64,000 nt of DNA, taken from Oncomelania hupensis. Its lineage: Eukaryota > Mollusca > Gastropoda > Littorinimorpha > Pomatiopsidae. Positions within the stretch are counted from its first letter, which is position 1. Each line of letters starts with the position of its first letter. Shown here piece by piece: positions 54,923 through 64,000 of the stretch. Below the pieces are notes generated by a model, which did no database searches, was not told where the DNA came from, and saw nothing but the letters and a program-made list of their open reading frames with translations. The translations under genes and the position numbers were made by a program. The stretch is taken from NCBI GenBank assembly GCA_036898135.1, contig CM072522.1:9943186-10007185 (forward strand). The letters are read 5' to 3'.

Positions 54923-57900
54923 TTATTTTTTCTTCTGTTTGCGCTGCGTCTCTTTCTCTCGCCTCTGCTGTTTCTGCTTCTTCTTCTCCTCCTTCAGCTT
55001 CTGCTTCGCTCGCAGGCTGGACACCAGCTTGTAGCCAAAAAACACTGCAACACACGAGAACCAAAGTTATGGGATCATTCTCAAAGGTAAAGGCAGTCAA
55101 CAATATGGACTAAAAAGTTGAGCTGAGGGTGGGAAAAGTCAACTGAATGAGCAAACATATGGACTGGGAGTTAATGTTGTAAAAATTGGACCATAAAGTA
55201 AGCGGTGCAGCTGTTGACTATAGTCTATATATAATTCTGCAGCAAACAAACATGGACACTTCATTTGGGAACATTGAAATCTATCAAGCAGATCTACAAA
55301 TTCATAGTTCGCGCGTGAGTGTGTGCATGTGTGTTTTAAGACTCAGTTTTTATATAGAAGCTTACTATTAATTGTTCATGAGTTTTCGTCATTTTGTTTT
55401 ATAAGTTGTACTGTATTCATTTAAGTGCCTAGAGTTAAGTCTGAATTAAACACATAAATATTCATAACAATATGTACAAACGGAATAAGCAAACATTTGG
55501 TTAGACTGGAGATAATCCTGTCAAAGTTTGACCATAAACAAATGTAGAGAACAGTGGTTCACCATTGTTTTGTAACAAATCAACATTGACACCTATATTT
55601 TGGTACATGTAAAAACTCAACATTATTTTTTTTTTAAACTAGAAGTGCAAAACCTTTATTACTCACATCCTATCCTCCTATCCTGTCCCATAACCCGAAG
55701 GTCGTAGGGGCACCACAGATGATCGCTTAACCAGCATACTCCATCTTTCTCTGTCCTCAGCAGCCCTCATGGCTTCGCTCAGTGTCAAACCAGTCCATTC
55801 TCGAATGTTGTCCTCCCACCTCTTTTTCGGTCTCCCCCTTCTTCTACCTCCTTGCACTGTGCCTTGCAGAATGGTCTTTGCAAGGCCTGATGATCTGGTG
55901 ACGTGGCCATACCATCGGAGTTTCCGTTTCTTCACCACTGTGAGCAGGTCATCGTGTTGTCCAATGGCTTGTGTGATGGTCTGTCGGACTTCAACGTTGG
56001 TGATGTGTTGGGTATAGGAAATGCACAGAAGTCTTCTGTAGCACCTCATCTCCATGCTTTGTATTCTTCGTTGGAGATCTGCTGTGAGGGTCCATGCTTC
56101 GCAAGCATATAGGAAGATGGAGATGACCAGAGATCGCAGCAGTCTTACTTTGGAATGTAGACTGATGGTTCTGTCTTTCCAAATGGGCTTCAACCTTGTC
56201 AGGGCAGCAGTTGTTTGTGCGATCCTGGAGAGGACTTCCTGTCGAGACCCATTGTCTGACACAATGGCTCCTAAATATTTGAAGCTGTGCACTGTGTTGA
56301 GGGATTGGCCTTGTACTTTGATGTCCGTGTTGATGCCATTGGTGTTGTTGGTCATCATTTTGGTCTTCTCTGCACTTATTTCCATTCCATAAGCTCTGGA
56401 GGTGGTGTCAAGCCTCTGTACAAGCTGTTCAAGTTCTTGTTCCTCTCCAGCCAATCCATCAATATCATCCGCAAAACGAAGATTGGAGATTGCTCTGCCC
56501 CCTATGCTGACTGTGCCTTCGTGATCTGCAAGAGCATCTGACATGATGCGCTCTAGGAAGATGTTGAAGAGTGTTGGAGAGAGTAGGCATCCTTGACGCA
56601 CACCGATTGTTGTTCTGAACCAGTTCCCGATGACGCTGTTATGGAGGACTGCACTGGTAGCCTTGTCATACAGGCTTTTGATGACTTCTATGATTTTAGG
56701 GCTGATGTTGTACACTTTCATGGTTGCCCATAGAGCTGCATGCCAGACTCGGTCAAATGCCTTCTTGAAGTCTATGAACACATGATATAGATGTTGTTGG
56801 TGCTGTAGGTATTTCTCACAGATTATTCTGAGGTTGAAAATCTGTTCAGTGGTACTTCGCCCTGCCATGAATCCTGCTTGTTCTTCAGCTATGATTTGTT
56901 CAGCTTGTGGTTTCAACCTGTTGAGTATTATTTTCAGGAGGACCTTGCTGGGATGGCTGATGAGGCTGATGGTGCGGTAATTTTCACACTCCTGAAGGTT
57001 ACCTTTTTTAGGAAGAGTGATGACAAGCGACTGGGTCCATGGTGTAGGCCATTCCCCACTCTGCCAGATCTTGTTACAGATAGTGGTGAGAGCATCAGTC
57101 ATCGCTTCTCCTCCTGCTTGTAGCAGTTCCGCTGGTATGTTGTCCACTCCCGCTGACTTCCCTTTCTTCAGCGATTGCACTGCTGCCTCAACTTCTTCCC
57201 GGAGAATTGGGAGGATTTCTTCTTCTTCTCTGCTCTCGGGATATGCTAGAACTGATGGGTCTCCATTTGGTGTGTGGTTGTAAAGGTCAGAGCAGTACTC
57301 TGTCCATCTGTCCAAGACTTCTTGTTCTTCTGTAAGGCAAATGCCAGACTTGCTTTGGATAGTGGAGACTTTGGGCTGTTTAACACTTGTCAGCCGCTTC
57401 ACAGTCTGGTAGGCCTTCTTGCTGTTGTTCTTGTTCAGATTGTTCTCTATTTCCTGGCATTGATCTTCTATCCAGTTCTCCTTTGCTGTGCGCATGCCTT
57501 TTCGGATGTCATTGTTGATTTTTCGGTAGACATCAGCTCCCTGTGAGGTGTTCTTTTTCTTTTTTAACTCTCTTCGTTTATCACACAGATCCAAAAGTTC
57601 AGGTGTGATCCACGGCTTCTTCTTTGGTCGGTGCTTGCCAAGGATCTCAGTGGCGGCATCTGTTACAGCTGAGTTGAAGGTATTGGTCATGGTGTTGACA
57701 TCTACTTCGCCTGCCCCCAAAATAAGCAGTGGTGCAAATTTCCCTCCTATTGTGGCCTGAAATATTTTTGCCACCTCCGGGTCTTGCAGTTTGTCCAGGT
57801 CGAACTTCAGCCTAGTGCACTTTGCTGTATTTACTCTCTTCAAATGGAGCCGGAAAGACATCATCACGAGATCGTGGTCACTTCCAATGTCTGCTCCTGG

Positions 57901-60900
57901 AAAAGTGCGTGTCCTGCCAATGTTGATGCTTATTACTCACATGCTTCTTATAAAACTTGCAATATTCTATATGAAAATGAGTGCCCAGAAAAACTTAAAC
58001 GATGGCTTTAAAATGCAAAGTAATGCTGACTTTGATCTTGAGATGACCTTGACCTTTGGCTCCAAATAGACAAACTACAGCAAAAGTTGTATTATGCCAA
58101 AAACCAGGGACCTTTGGAAACCTTGACTATGAAAGGACCCTCACATGACCTCTAATGTTCACGAATGATCAAATGACCCAATGTTGATGCATACTATGGG
58201 TAAAAATACAGAACCATTCCACCGTACGATGATCAATGTTTTTTTGTTTTTTTAAGGTTCTCACCTTCAAGATAAATGCAAAATACAGAACATATATGAA
58301 AGATCAATCTATTACCTCTACATACAAGTTTCGAATTTGTATATCATTTAGGGTCAAAGTACCATATGAACCAACTTTGGACAGCTCTAGTGACCTTGAC
58401 CTTCAAGCAAGGTTGACAAAGTATGCATCTCATTGACAGCTATCATGCACCGAAGAATCATAAGTTCAATATCAATACCTTTGGAAAAAAGTTACATTTT
58501 GCCAAAAATTGTCATTTTTTGATAACATTTGCTGACCCTAGATCTTCAAGTGAAATGTAAAGACATTCATTCACTGATCATTTTTGAGGTATCGTGGTGA
58601 TGGATGTACACCATTCTACCAAGTTTGGTTGGAATACATAAAATAGATTATAAGAAATTACGCTACTTGCAAGGTTTGCACAGACCGATGGACAGCAAAA
58701 TATATATATTAGTTTTAGACTATGGAACCGATAGCACAAATTTGTAAAGATCTTTTTTTTTCAGGGGTGGGGGTGGTGGGGGGGAGGGAGTGAATACATA
58801 GACTCGCATTGCTATGCATGTCAGAAAGTGCTTGAAGAAATAGTTTCAAGAACGGTCTACTAAAACTAAAGATTGGATATGGGTGTATGTCAAAAGTCTT
58901 CCAATATTCGCAATAGGCCCAAGCTGCTTGAAATCATCCAGCCTTCACCCTAAACATAAAAAAATACCTTCACCAAAATTACCATAGCAATCACATCAGC
59001 TGTGTATTCAATAATAAAATTAATAAGAAATGTAAACCCTTCTAGTACTATGAACATCAATAGCAAAATATACAATATTAGAATAAATATAAAAAAATAA
59101 TCATGGGAAATGAAACCTTGCCATAAGCATAATTAGCAAGTAACCAATCTTTTACATTATCGCACATTTGTGCATGAGCCAGTGTGTGTTTTGTGGGGTG
59201 AGGAATACCTCATCGAGTATGTGTGTTGTGTGTGAGAGTGAAAGAGGTAATAGATATAATAAACAACTAAATATTAGTGCATGTACATTCCTAATACATA
59301 TTTTGCAACATGCTGAACACACTATTCCAGAAATCCTCATACTATACAAATGAGAGTAAACGAGGAACCTACAGACGAACATTAATTAAATAACTAAAAC
59401 ATGCCAGGATGAATGACAAAGGGAGGTTAAATGGCAAAGGGAGATAATCGTAACCAAGAGATGAGTATTAAGGTACAGCTTGACCAACAATATCCTGCAA
59501 AATACAAATGGAATAGTTATCAGAGATCTTTTGTTCCAGCCTGTAATGACATATGGAATAATTATCACTATTGTATCAGATAATGTATGATAGACCAGTC
59601 TCACTATTCTTATCACATACACAGCACCAAGGGAGTATGCATACTATTTGACAAAGCAACAAGAGTCATATATACCAAACCAACAAGAGAGTATGTGTAT
59701 ATTTTATACCAAAGTAGCAAGAAATATATATATACACACACACACATCTTATTAATAATAACATTTATTAAGAAATCCCATCTGGACATTATTAATTAAA
59801 CCTGTCGTGACTCGTTTCCACGCATCCTCTGATTATACATACAGCAACAAGAGATCTGAATTCTTAAGCGTACCGAAGCGCCAAATACAAACACCAAAAT
59901 GAGTCAATTATATAAATATGTACAATTATAATATAGAATAATTATATATACCAACAAGACCATGAGTTGCACAACACTAGCCATGCAGCAAGTCTGGTAA
60001 TACCAGATGCACTTCATCATTCTTGGGAAATCTTTCCACCAACAGATGAACAAGGGATGCACCGGCTGTGAACAAGGGTGTTGAAAGCCTGGAATGCTCA
60101 ACTGGCTCACCAGAGGGTATAATGGAGGGTCACTGCTGAAGCCTTTATGGTAAAAGCGTAAGATGGATGTTACCATTTACTTGTCAGATTCGCGATGCAA
60201 CTGAAGTCAGAAAGTTCACCAGAATGTTCGCTTGCCTGTCAACATTTTTGCGTGGCAAACACACATTTTTACATAGTATGCCTTGTGAAACTGACCCCAA
60301 AACTGAGTGGTACTTTTAAAAGACCAGGTAGCATATTTGTCGATGAACAGGAAGCAAACATAGAACTTGGAACTCCCCAAAACATGTTGAGAGTGTTATT
60401 GGCCTCACAAACCTATAGAACAATGAAAAATGAAGCTTGCCTTCACCATGAAGTGGACACCATTTGTCACCTTCTGCCAAAGAGGTTTGAAAGCTTGTTC
60501 CATCACCACAACAAGAAGATAAAAAGGTTATACCCAAACTCAACAAGACTTGTCATTAAAACCAAGCAACTCAATGTAATTCAAAACTTTTTTCAAGGTG
60601 TAACGAGGACAAATGAATACATAAGGAGTCACACTGCTGCAGGCATACAAGTCCCCCCTCACCCTCACCCTCACCCCTCCCCCCCCCAAAAAAAAAGAAA
60701 AAAAACAGTTTACAATCTGCTGCCATACTTTTTCCGCCACCAAGCACGTCATTACAATAGGAAGGATTGGCATCCTTAAACGACATCCGTTGCCAAGACT
60801 GAGGTTGCAGGGGGAACCAACTCACCAATGGCACTACCGACTAGCAGCAGAAACCCTAGAAACAGAAAGTTGTTGATGGCGTGTTCCGCGCCATACTTGT

Positions 60901-60952
60901 GTTTAGTTGGAGCAGCCTGCTCCGTCTGGTTCTCCTCTCCTCCGTCTCCCAT
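54923..60952 (-). CDS. Two-exon gene for a small single-pass membrane protein (82 aa), family unknown
   Basis: Exon 1 (60952-60826) starts MGDGGEENQTEQ and ends at donor CCATTG/GTGAGT. Exon 2 (55044-54923) follows acceptor TGTGTTGCAG. The split codon is G+TG (Val), so the phase-1 junction keeps the frame. Residues 29-51 (NFLFLGFLLLVGSAI, then VFFGYKLV) form one membrane span. Residues 52-82 are very basic (KLKEEKKKQKQQRREKE) and end KQKKK. A Lys at -3 and -5 matches the KxKxx endoplasmic-reticulum retrieval signal. The N-terminus is acidic and has no signal peptide. Architecture resembles small integral membrane proteins such as SMIM11 or SMIM15, but I claim no homology. An acceptor-like TTCCTTGGTGTAG/G lies just before the ATG, so an untranslated or further coding exon upstream is possible. 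The 5.8-kb intron contains a LINE in the same orientation. Confidence 0.6.
55669..57929 (-). mobile_element. RTE-type LINE, copy 6, young, 13-bp target duplication
   Basis: TTATTACTCACAT is exactly duplicated at 55656-55668 and 57930-57942. The 3' end carries CCTATCCTCCTATCC. The copy is truncated at its 5' end inside the endonuclease region and has no frame-breaking change in its 2.26 kb. It lies in the intron of the minus-strand membrane-protein gene in the sense direction. The intact duplication and open frame point to a recent insertion. Confidence 0.95.
55678..57867 (-). CDS. LINE reverse transcriptase (open frame, endonuclease mostly missing)
   Basis: The 729-codon frame continues open upstream of the first ATG to the truncation point, where the endonuclease motif GSDHDLV is still readable. 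RT landmarks: LVITLPKKGN at 281-290, AGFMAGRSTTEQIF at 331-344, DFKKAFD at 366-372 with the first catalytic Asp, GVRQGCLLSP at 422-431, and RFADDIDG at 464-471 with the catalytic Asp pair. After the RT come SIFLYACEAWTLTADLQRRI, KKRKLRWYGHVTR and GRRRGRPKKRWEDNIREW, typical of RTE-type proteins. All three catalytic residues are present. It has no endonuclease and no own promoter, so it is not autonomous. It is the best reference for aligning the other five copies. Confidence 0.92.
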   Translation of the reverse strand: MMMSFRLHLKRVNTAKCTRLKFDLDKLQDPEVAKIFQATIGGKFAPLLILGAGEVDVNTMTNTFNSAVTDAATEILGKHRPKKKPWITPELLDLCDKRRELKKKKNTSQGADVYRKINNDIRKGMRTAKENWIEDQCQEIENNLNKNNSKKAYQTVKRLTSVKQPKVSTIQSKSGICLTEEQEVLDRWTEYCSDLYNHTPNGDPSVLAYPESREEEEILPILREEVEAAVQSLKKGKSAGVDNIPAELLQAGGEAMTDALTTICNKIWQSGEWPTPWTQSLVITLPKKGNLQECENYRTISLISHPSKVLLKIILNRLKPQAEQIIAEEQAGFMAGRSTTEQIFNLRIICEKYLQHQQHLYHVFIDFKKAFDRVWHAALWATMKVYNISPKIIEVIKSLYDKATSAVLHNSVIGNWFRTTIGVRQGCLLSPTLFNIFLERIMSDALADHEGTVSIGGRAISNLRFADDIDGLAGEEQELEQLVQRLDTTSRAYGMEISAEKTKMMTNNTNGINTDIKVQGQSLNTVHSFKYLGAIVSDNGSRQEVLSRIAQTTAALTRLKPIWKDRTISLHSKVRLLRSLVISIFLYACEAWTLTADLQRRIQSMEMRCYRRLLCISYTQHITNVEVRQTITQAIGQHDDLLTVVKKRKLRWYGHVTRSSGLAKTILQGTVQGGRRRGRPKKRWEDNIREWTGLTLSEAMRAAEDRERWSMLVKRSSVVPLRPSGYGTG
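57943..60825. other. Intron sequence with dispersed repeat
   Basis: Positions 58040-58715 contain GATGACCTTGACCTTTGGCT, GTGACCTTGACCTTCAAGCA, ACCAAGTTTGGTTGGAATAC and, at the end, CAGACCGATGGACAGC. This wording is common in molluscan dispersed repeats. From 58760 the sequence has a G-rich patch, then AT-rich DNA with short TA/CA runs (59720-59745). A 194-codon plus-strand frame at 60195-60779 has no recognised domain and is probably chance. Confidence 0.45.
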
Positions 60953-60960
60953 CACAGCAC

Positions 60961-61985
60961 CTACACCAAGGAAGGACATAAAGGGGAGGTGTGCGTCTCA
61001 GAAGGAGTAATCTTAAACTGCCTATTCTTGAAGTGCCAGCACCCGCTGGACCTCTCTTGGCTAAGCAGTGCCACTGCGATCCAACTTCGGCAGGATACCC
61101 CCCCCCCCCCCCCCAAAAAAAAAAAAAAAAAAAAAAAGAGTAGGCACTTTTAGGTTTAGATCCCCTGAGACCTCCCCAAGCACGCAACTCAAAAAAAAAA
61201 ACATTCTTTTTAACGTTCAAGCAAATCTACAATACTACATCTACAATCTACATCATTGAAGTCCACCATAGAGACTGAATAGAGGGAGTGGACCGGGTAA
61301 GTCTTGGTTAAGCTGTAGCAAGGAAAGCCAAGAGACTGTGTGCAAGCTGCTGACACATTTCACATCACGGCGTAATTACAAAATCCCCACAGCACGCATG
61401 ATACCTACCTGTGTAGTAAACTAAACTAAAGACACAGCCGCATTACATCTTTGTATTCAAAGACTTCAAAATATTATTGCCTGTTCCCCCCAAAATATTT
61501 TTTAAATAGCTGACATTTAAATGGGTTCTATAACCCATCAGGAACACCTTTTGTGAGTTCAAGTGTATACCCATGCTTATTGTTTGCTGAATATTTTCTT
61601 TATCGGTATGCAGAATGTTTTTTGGGTAGAAAATCCTTGATCTAAAAATCAAATTTCTTATAAGAACAAGCACTGAATAAATTAAATAATAATATTTTGT
61701 AATTTATATAATGTTCTTATATAGGGCTTTTCCTTGATGTGCACATTATGTAAAGGGGGAGAGGGACTTGTATCCCTATTGATTGACACACAAGGTTAAT
61801 TTTTCTTGGCCGAGATAATAAACACTGGCTCTTTCCCGGCCCCAACACACCTCAGCATCACACTTTTTAAAATGTTTATGCAATTATTATCTGTGCACGT
61901 GTGTATGTATGCACTTTGAATGATTATTTTATAAGATCAGGTGCCTGATAAGTGACATTATTATCATTATTACACCATACCGTTT
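60961..61985. other. Stretch upstream of the membrane-protein exon
   Basis: A C16-A23 homopolymer pair lies at 61099-61137, and another C/A run at 60679-60704. No upstream coding exon could be identified. Positions 61715-61860 (TTATATAGGGCTTTTCC, then AGAGGGACTTGTATCC) resemble the start of the TATAGCGCTTTT repeat family. Confidence 0.4.
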
Positions 61986-62610
61986 GCACAACCTTTTTAT
62001 TTCATCAATCATATAGAGCTTTTCCAGCTCAAGAGGTCGATACAGGATAAGTCATAAGTCAGTCATAAGTCATAAATCATAATCTTTAATAATCCATAAA
62101 ATGGAAATTACAATGTCGTCAAGGAAATCTTTCACTCATCACAATTATAAATATGATAAAAACATACATGTAATATGCAACATTAAAGATGGCATGCTAA
62201 CAATCAGGCAAAAGAGAAACACCACATACACTTATCTTTAGGCATGCATTATACTTTTTTTTATAGCAATGGGAGTCAAAAAGTATATAACACATAGTAA
62301 GCAAAAGTGAACTACAATCATAAAAAGGGTATAAAAGACTATTATTTAAGAATTTTATACACATGAAAACATAAATCGATCTAACTCAAGCCGCCCCTCT
62401 GCAAACTTTGGGCTTATATATAGTCTGATGCCCAGACGACTGAGCACAATCTTGGGTGACTGGGGATGGGGAGAAGGGACCTAGTGCGTGCTGGTTGTAT
62501 TTGTGTAGCTAGCTGGTACTTGCCCATCTAGGACGTGAACCTCATATGATCTTTCAAATCCATAGGATGGAATGCGTGCTGGCAGAGACTAGACCTTGGT
62601 TTATACTCAT
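61986..62610 (+). repeat. Dispersed TATAGCGCTTTT-type repeat, split by an AT-rich insert
   Basis: ATCATATAGAGCTTTTCCAG at about 62008 matches the start of the repeat at 39306. CCCAGACGACTGAGCACAAT, CTGGTTGTATTTGTGTAG and ACCTCATATGATCTTTC at 62430-62560 match its second half. The 380 bases between (GTCATAAGTCAGTCATAAGT, then CTTTAATAATCCATAAAATG) are foreign, probably another repeat inserted later. Confidence 0.55.
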
Positions 62611-63784
62611 CCATGTACATGATGAGGTTGTTTTTTGTTTTTTTTTACATTTTCACATATAGTCATGGGTTTCACTTTTGATCCAGAACACACAATTGCA
62701 CACAGACAATCATACACACTCAGTATTCATTATTTTAAATTTTATTTTACATTTCAACATTCACAAATTATAGATATTACTTTTGACCCAAAACACAACC
62801 ATGCACACGCATACAACCACACACAGAATATGGCACAAACCCCACATGGATGCGCTCACTCGCGTACACAATATACTCGCACACAGCTTAGCAGAGGCAG
62901 AAGCCTGTTCCCTCTATTCTGTCTCAGTACCACTATGATGAGGCCTACACTTTTGAGTTGGACCATGTGACATGGACAGTGCATACTGAGAAAAGCCAGT
63001 CAGCCCTTCCCCTTCTTTCCCTCTGTTACAAACAGACCACGACTGCTGAATAGACCATGTAACTTAATATAAAAAAAACAAACTTCAAGCAAATCTGCAA
63101 ATATTTATAAGGTTGGCTTCATCACTGTCGGTAGGTTCAGCTGCGCTGTATGTCTGTCTGTCTCTCACACACAGAAATATAATCACACCTCTCTCAAAAC
63201 TCCAGTACACTCTACACTCACCACAGTTTCTGGGAACTTTTTGTGCATTTCAAATGAAAAAAGTAACAATGACTCCCAAGTGGATTTTGCAGCAACCCGC
63301 CGAATTACACCTTGCAACATAATAACAAACTCGTTCAAGTGTGACCCACCAAAGGCCATGAACAACGATCACAATGTATGCAAATCGTGTCCACAATTTT
63401 TTGCAACATCAATCTGAAAGACGTCTGATGATGTTATGGTCGAACTTTATGGCCGTGGTTTGATGGCTACATAGTACGTATTACTTATACTGGCTTTCGG
63501 TCTTTGGTTGAACTGTGCTTTTGCAATGCTGAAACGCTCTCTCGCTATCATGACTATTGCAAGGTTTTATTATTTAAGCATGGGCGGTAGATGGGGAAAA
63601 AAATCACACACACAAAAAAACCAGTTGCCTTCGCATAGATAATGGTATTATGAATGCCGCAGTGTTCATTTTGAGGTAGATATTATATGAGCCAGACAGC
63701 TGGCCCCATTGCATGGAAAACAAATGGGACATTTGGGGATTAGAATGGGTCAAAAGAGACAACCCACACATTTCAATTAAATAT
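62611..63784. other. Non-coding stretch
   Basis: CA-rich patches lie at 62690-62890. A minus-strand block near 63220-63310 is followed by a donor-like GTGAGT and is open (FSFEMHKKFPETV), but no convincing acceptor supports it as an exon. Nothing else was seen. Confidence 0.3.
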
Positions 63785-64000
63785 TAATAAAAATAATAAA
63801 TAAATAAATAATACTGGATGCTAGACGCGCCTTATTCCCTAAATCAGACTGAAAGCATGGTGATCTGTAACCAACATACACTCACACATGTTACAGACAC
63901 TCCTACTTACACAACACACATTCATCACTCAAACATGTGGTGTAAAAAGGCAAGTCTCTATTGGAAGACGGAAATTAAATCCAACATTATTTTTGAAATG
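63785..64000 (-). mobile_element. tRNA-derived SINE, partial copy cut by the window end
   Basis: The tail (AATAAATAAATAATACTGGA, then TGCTAGACGCGCC) and body (CACACATTCATCACTCAAAC, then GTGGTGTAAAAAGGCAAG) match the SINE at 37161-37565 in reverse. The head would lie beyond 64000. Confidence 0.8.

Noticed and set aside
60195..60779. Plus-strand open frame of 194 codons
   Set aside because: No recognised domain, it runs into a C/A homopolymer, and it lies in the intron of the minus-strand gene. Chance frames of this length occur in 64 kb of repeat-rich DNA.
63183..63365. Possible upstream exon of the minus-strand gene (FSFEMHKKFPETV, then GTGAGT)
   Set aside because: The donor is fair, but no good acceptor exists and the reading frame cannot be tied to the exon at 60960.

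Overview
The window is animal nuclear DNA, most likely from a mollusc and probably a marine gastropod. The evidence is AT-rich non-coding sequence, many long CT/GA and AAT microsatellites, TTAGGG-like telomeric sequence, a tRNA-headed SINE in several copies, RTE-type LINEs with an endonuclease of the 'craniofacial development protein 2-like' kind, and a mix of cut-and-paste DNA transposons. No bacterial-style genes, operons or CRISPR arrays were seen. The organism assignment is an inference from repeat style, not from a diagnostic gene.

Layout. 0-6 kb: non-coding DNA with telomere-like repeats and long microsatellites. 6.2-9.45 kb: a nearly full-length but decayed RTE-type LINE (minus strand). 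11.67-12.13 kb: a degenerate ~42-bp tandem array. 13.9-15.3 kb: a SINE fragment and an internally deleted LINE. 16.1-16.6 kb: a 17-unit, 30-bp minisatellite. 16.8-18.0 kb: a hAT-type transposon with the N-terminal part of a transposase. 19.1-21.6 kb: a composite bounded by inverted repeats that carries the C-terminal part of a related transposase. 22-24.3 kb: a 28-bp tandem array, a dispersed repeat, and an element with a frameshifted THAP-domain exon. 25.7-26.2 kb: a MITE with long imperfect terminal inverted repeats. 28.5-29.8 kb: a truncated LINE with a clear target duplication. 37.2 kb: a full-length tRNA-derived SINE. 38.3-40.2 kb: a dispersed repeat and two hAT-like non-autonomous elements. 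42.9-45.4 kb: a LINE copy interrupted twice by different hAT-like elements. 55.7-57.9 kb: a young LINE copy whose reading frame is still open for 729 codons.

The only host gene I can support with splice logic is on the minus strand, 60.95 to 54.92 kb. Two exons join in phase to give an 82-residue single-pass membrane protein with a very basic tail. The young LINE lies in its intron, in the same orientation. Two further possible exons, at 31.87 and 40.64 kb (plus strand), are weak.

The strongest signal is a group of hAT-like elements that make 6-bp target duplications rather than the usual 8 bp. Two of them sit inside one LINE copy, so their empty sites can be read by comparison with the intact LINE at 56 kb. 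One member carries transposase coding sequence, which ties the enzyme type to the 6-bp signature. A fifth element with a related end sequence makes a 5-bp duplication. The window also holds an 18-bp core motif found five times in otherwise unlike flanks, and several degenerate tandem arrays.
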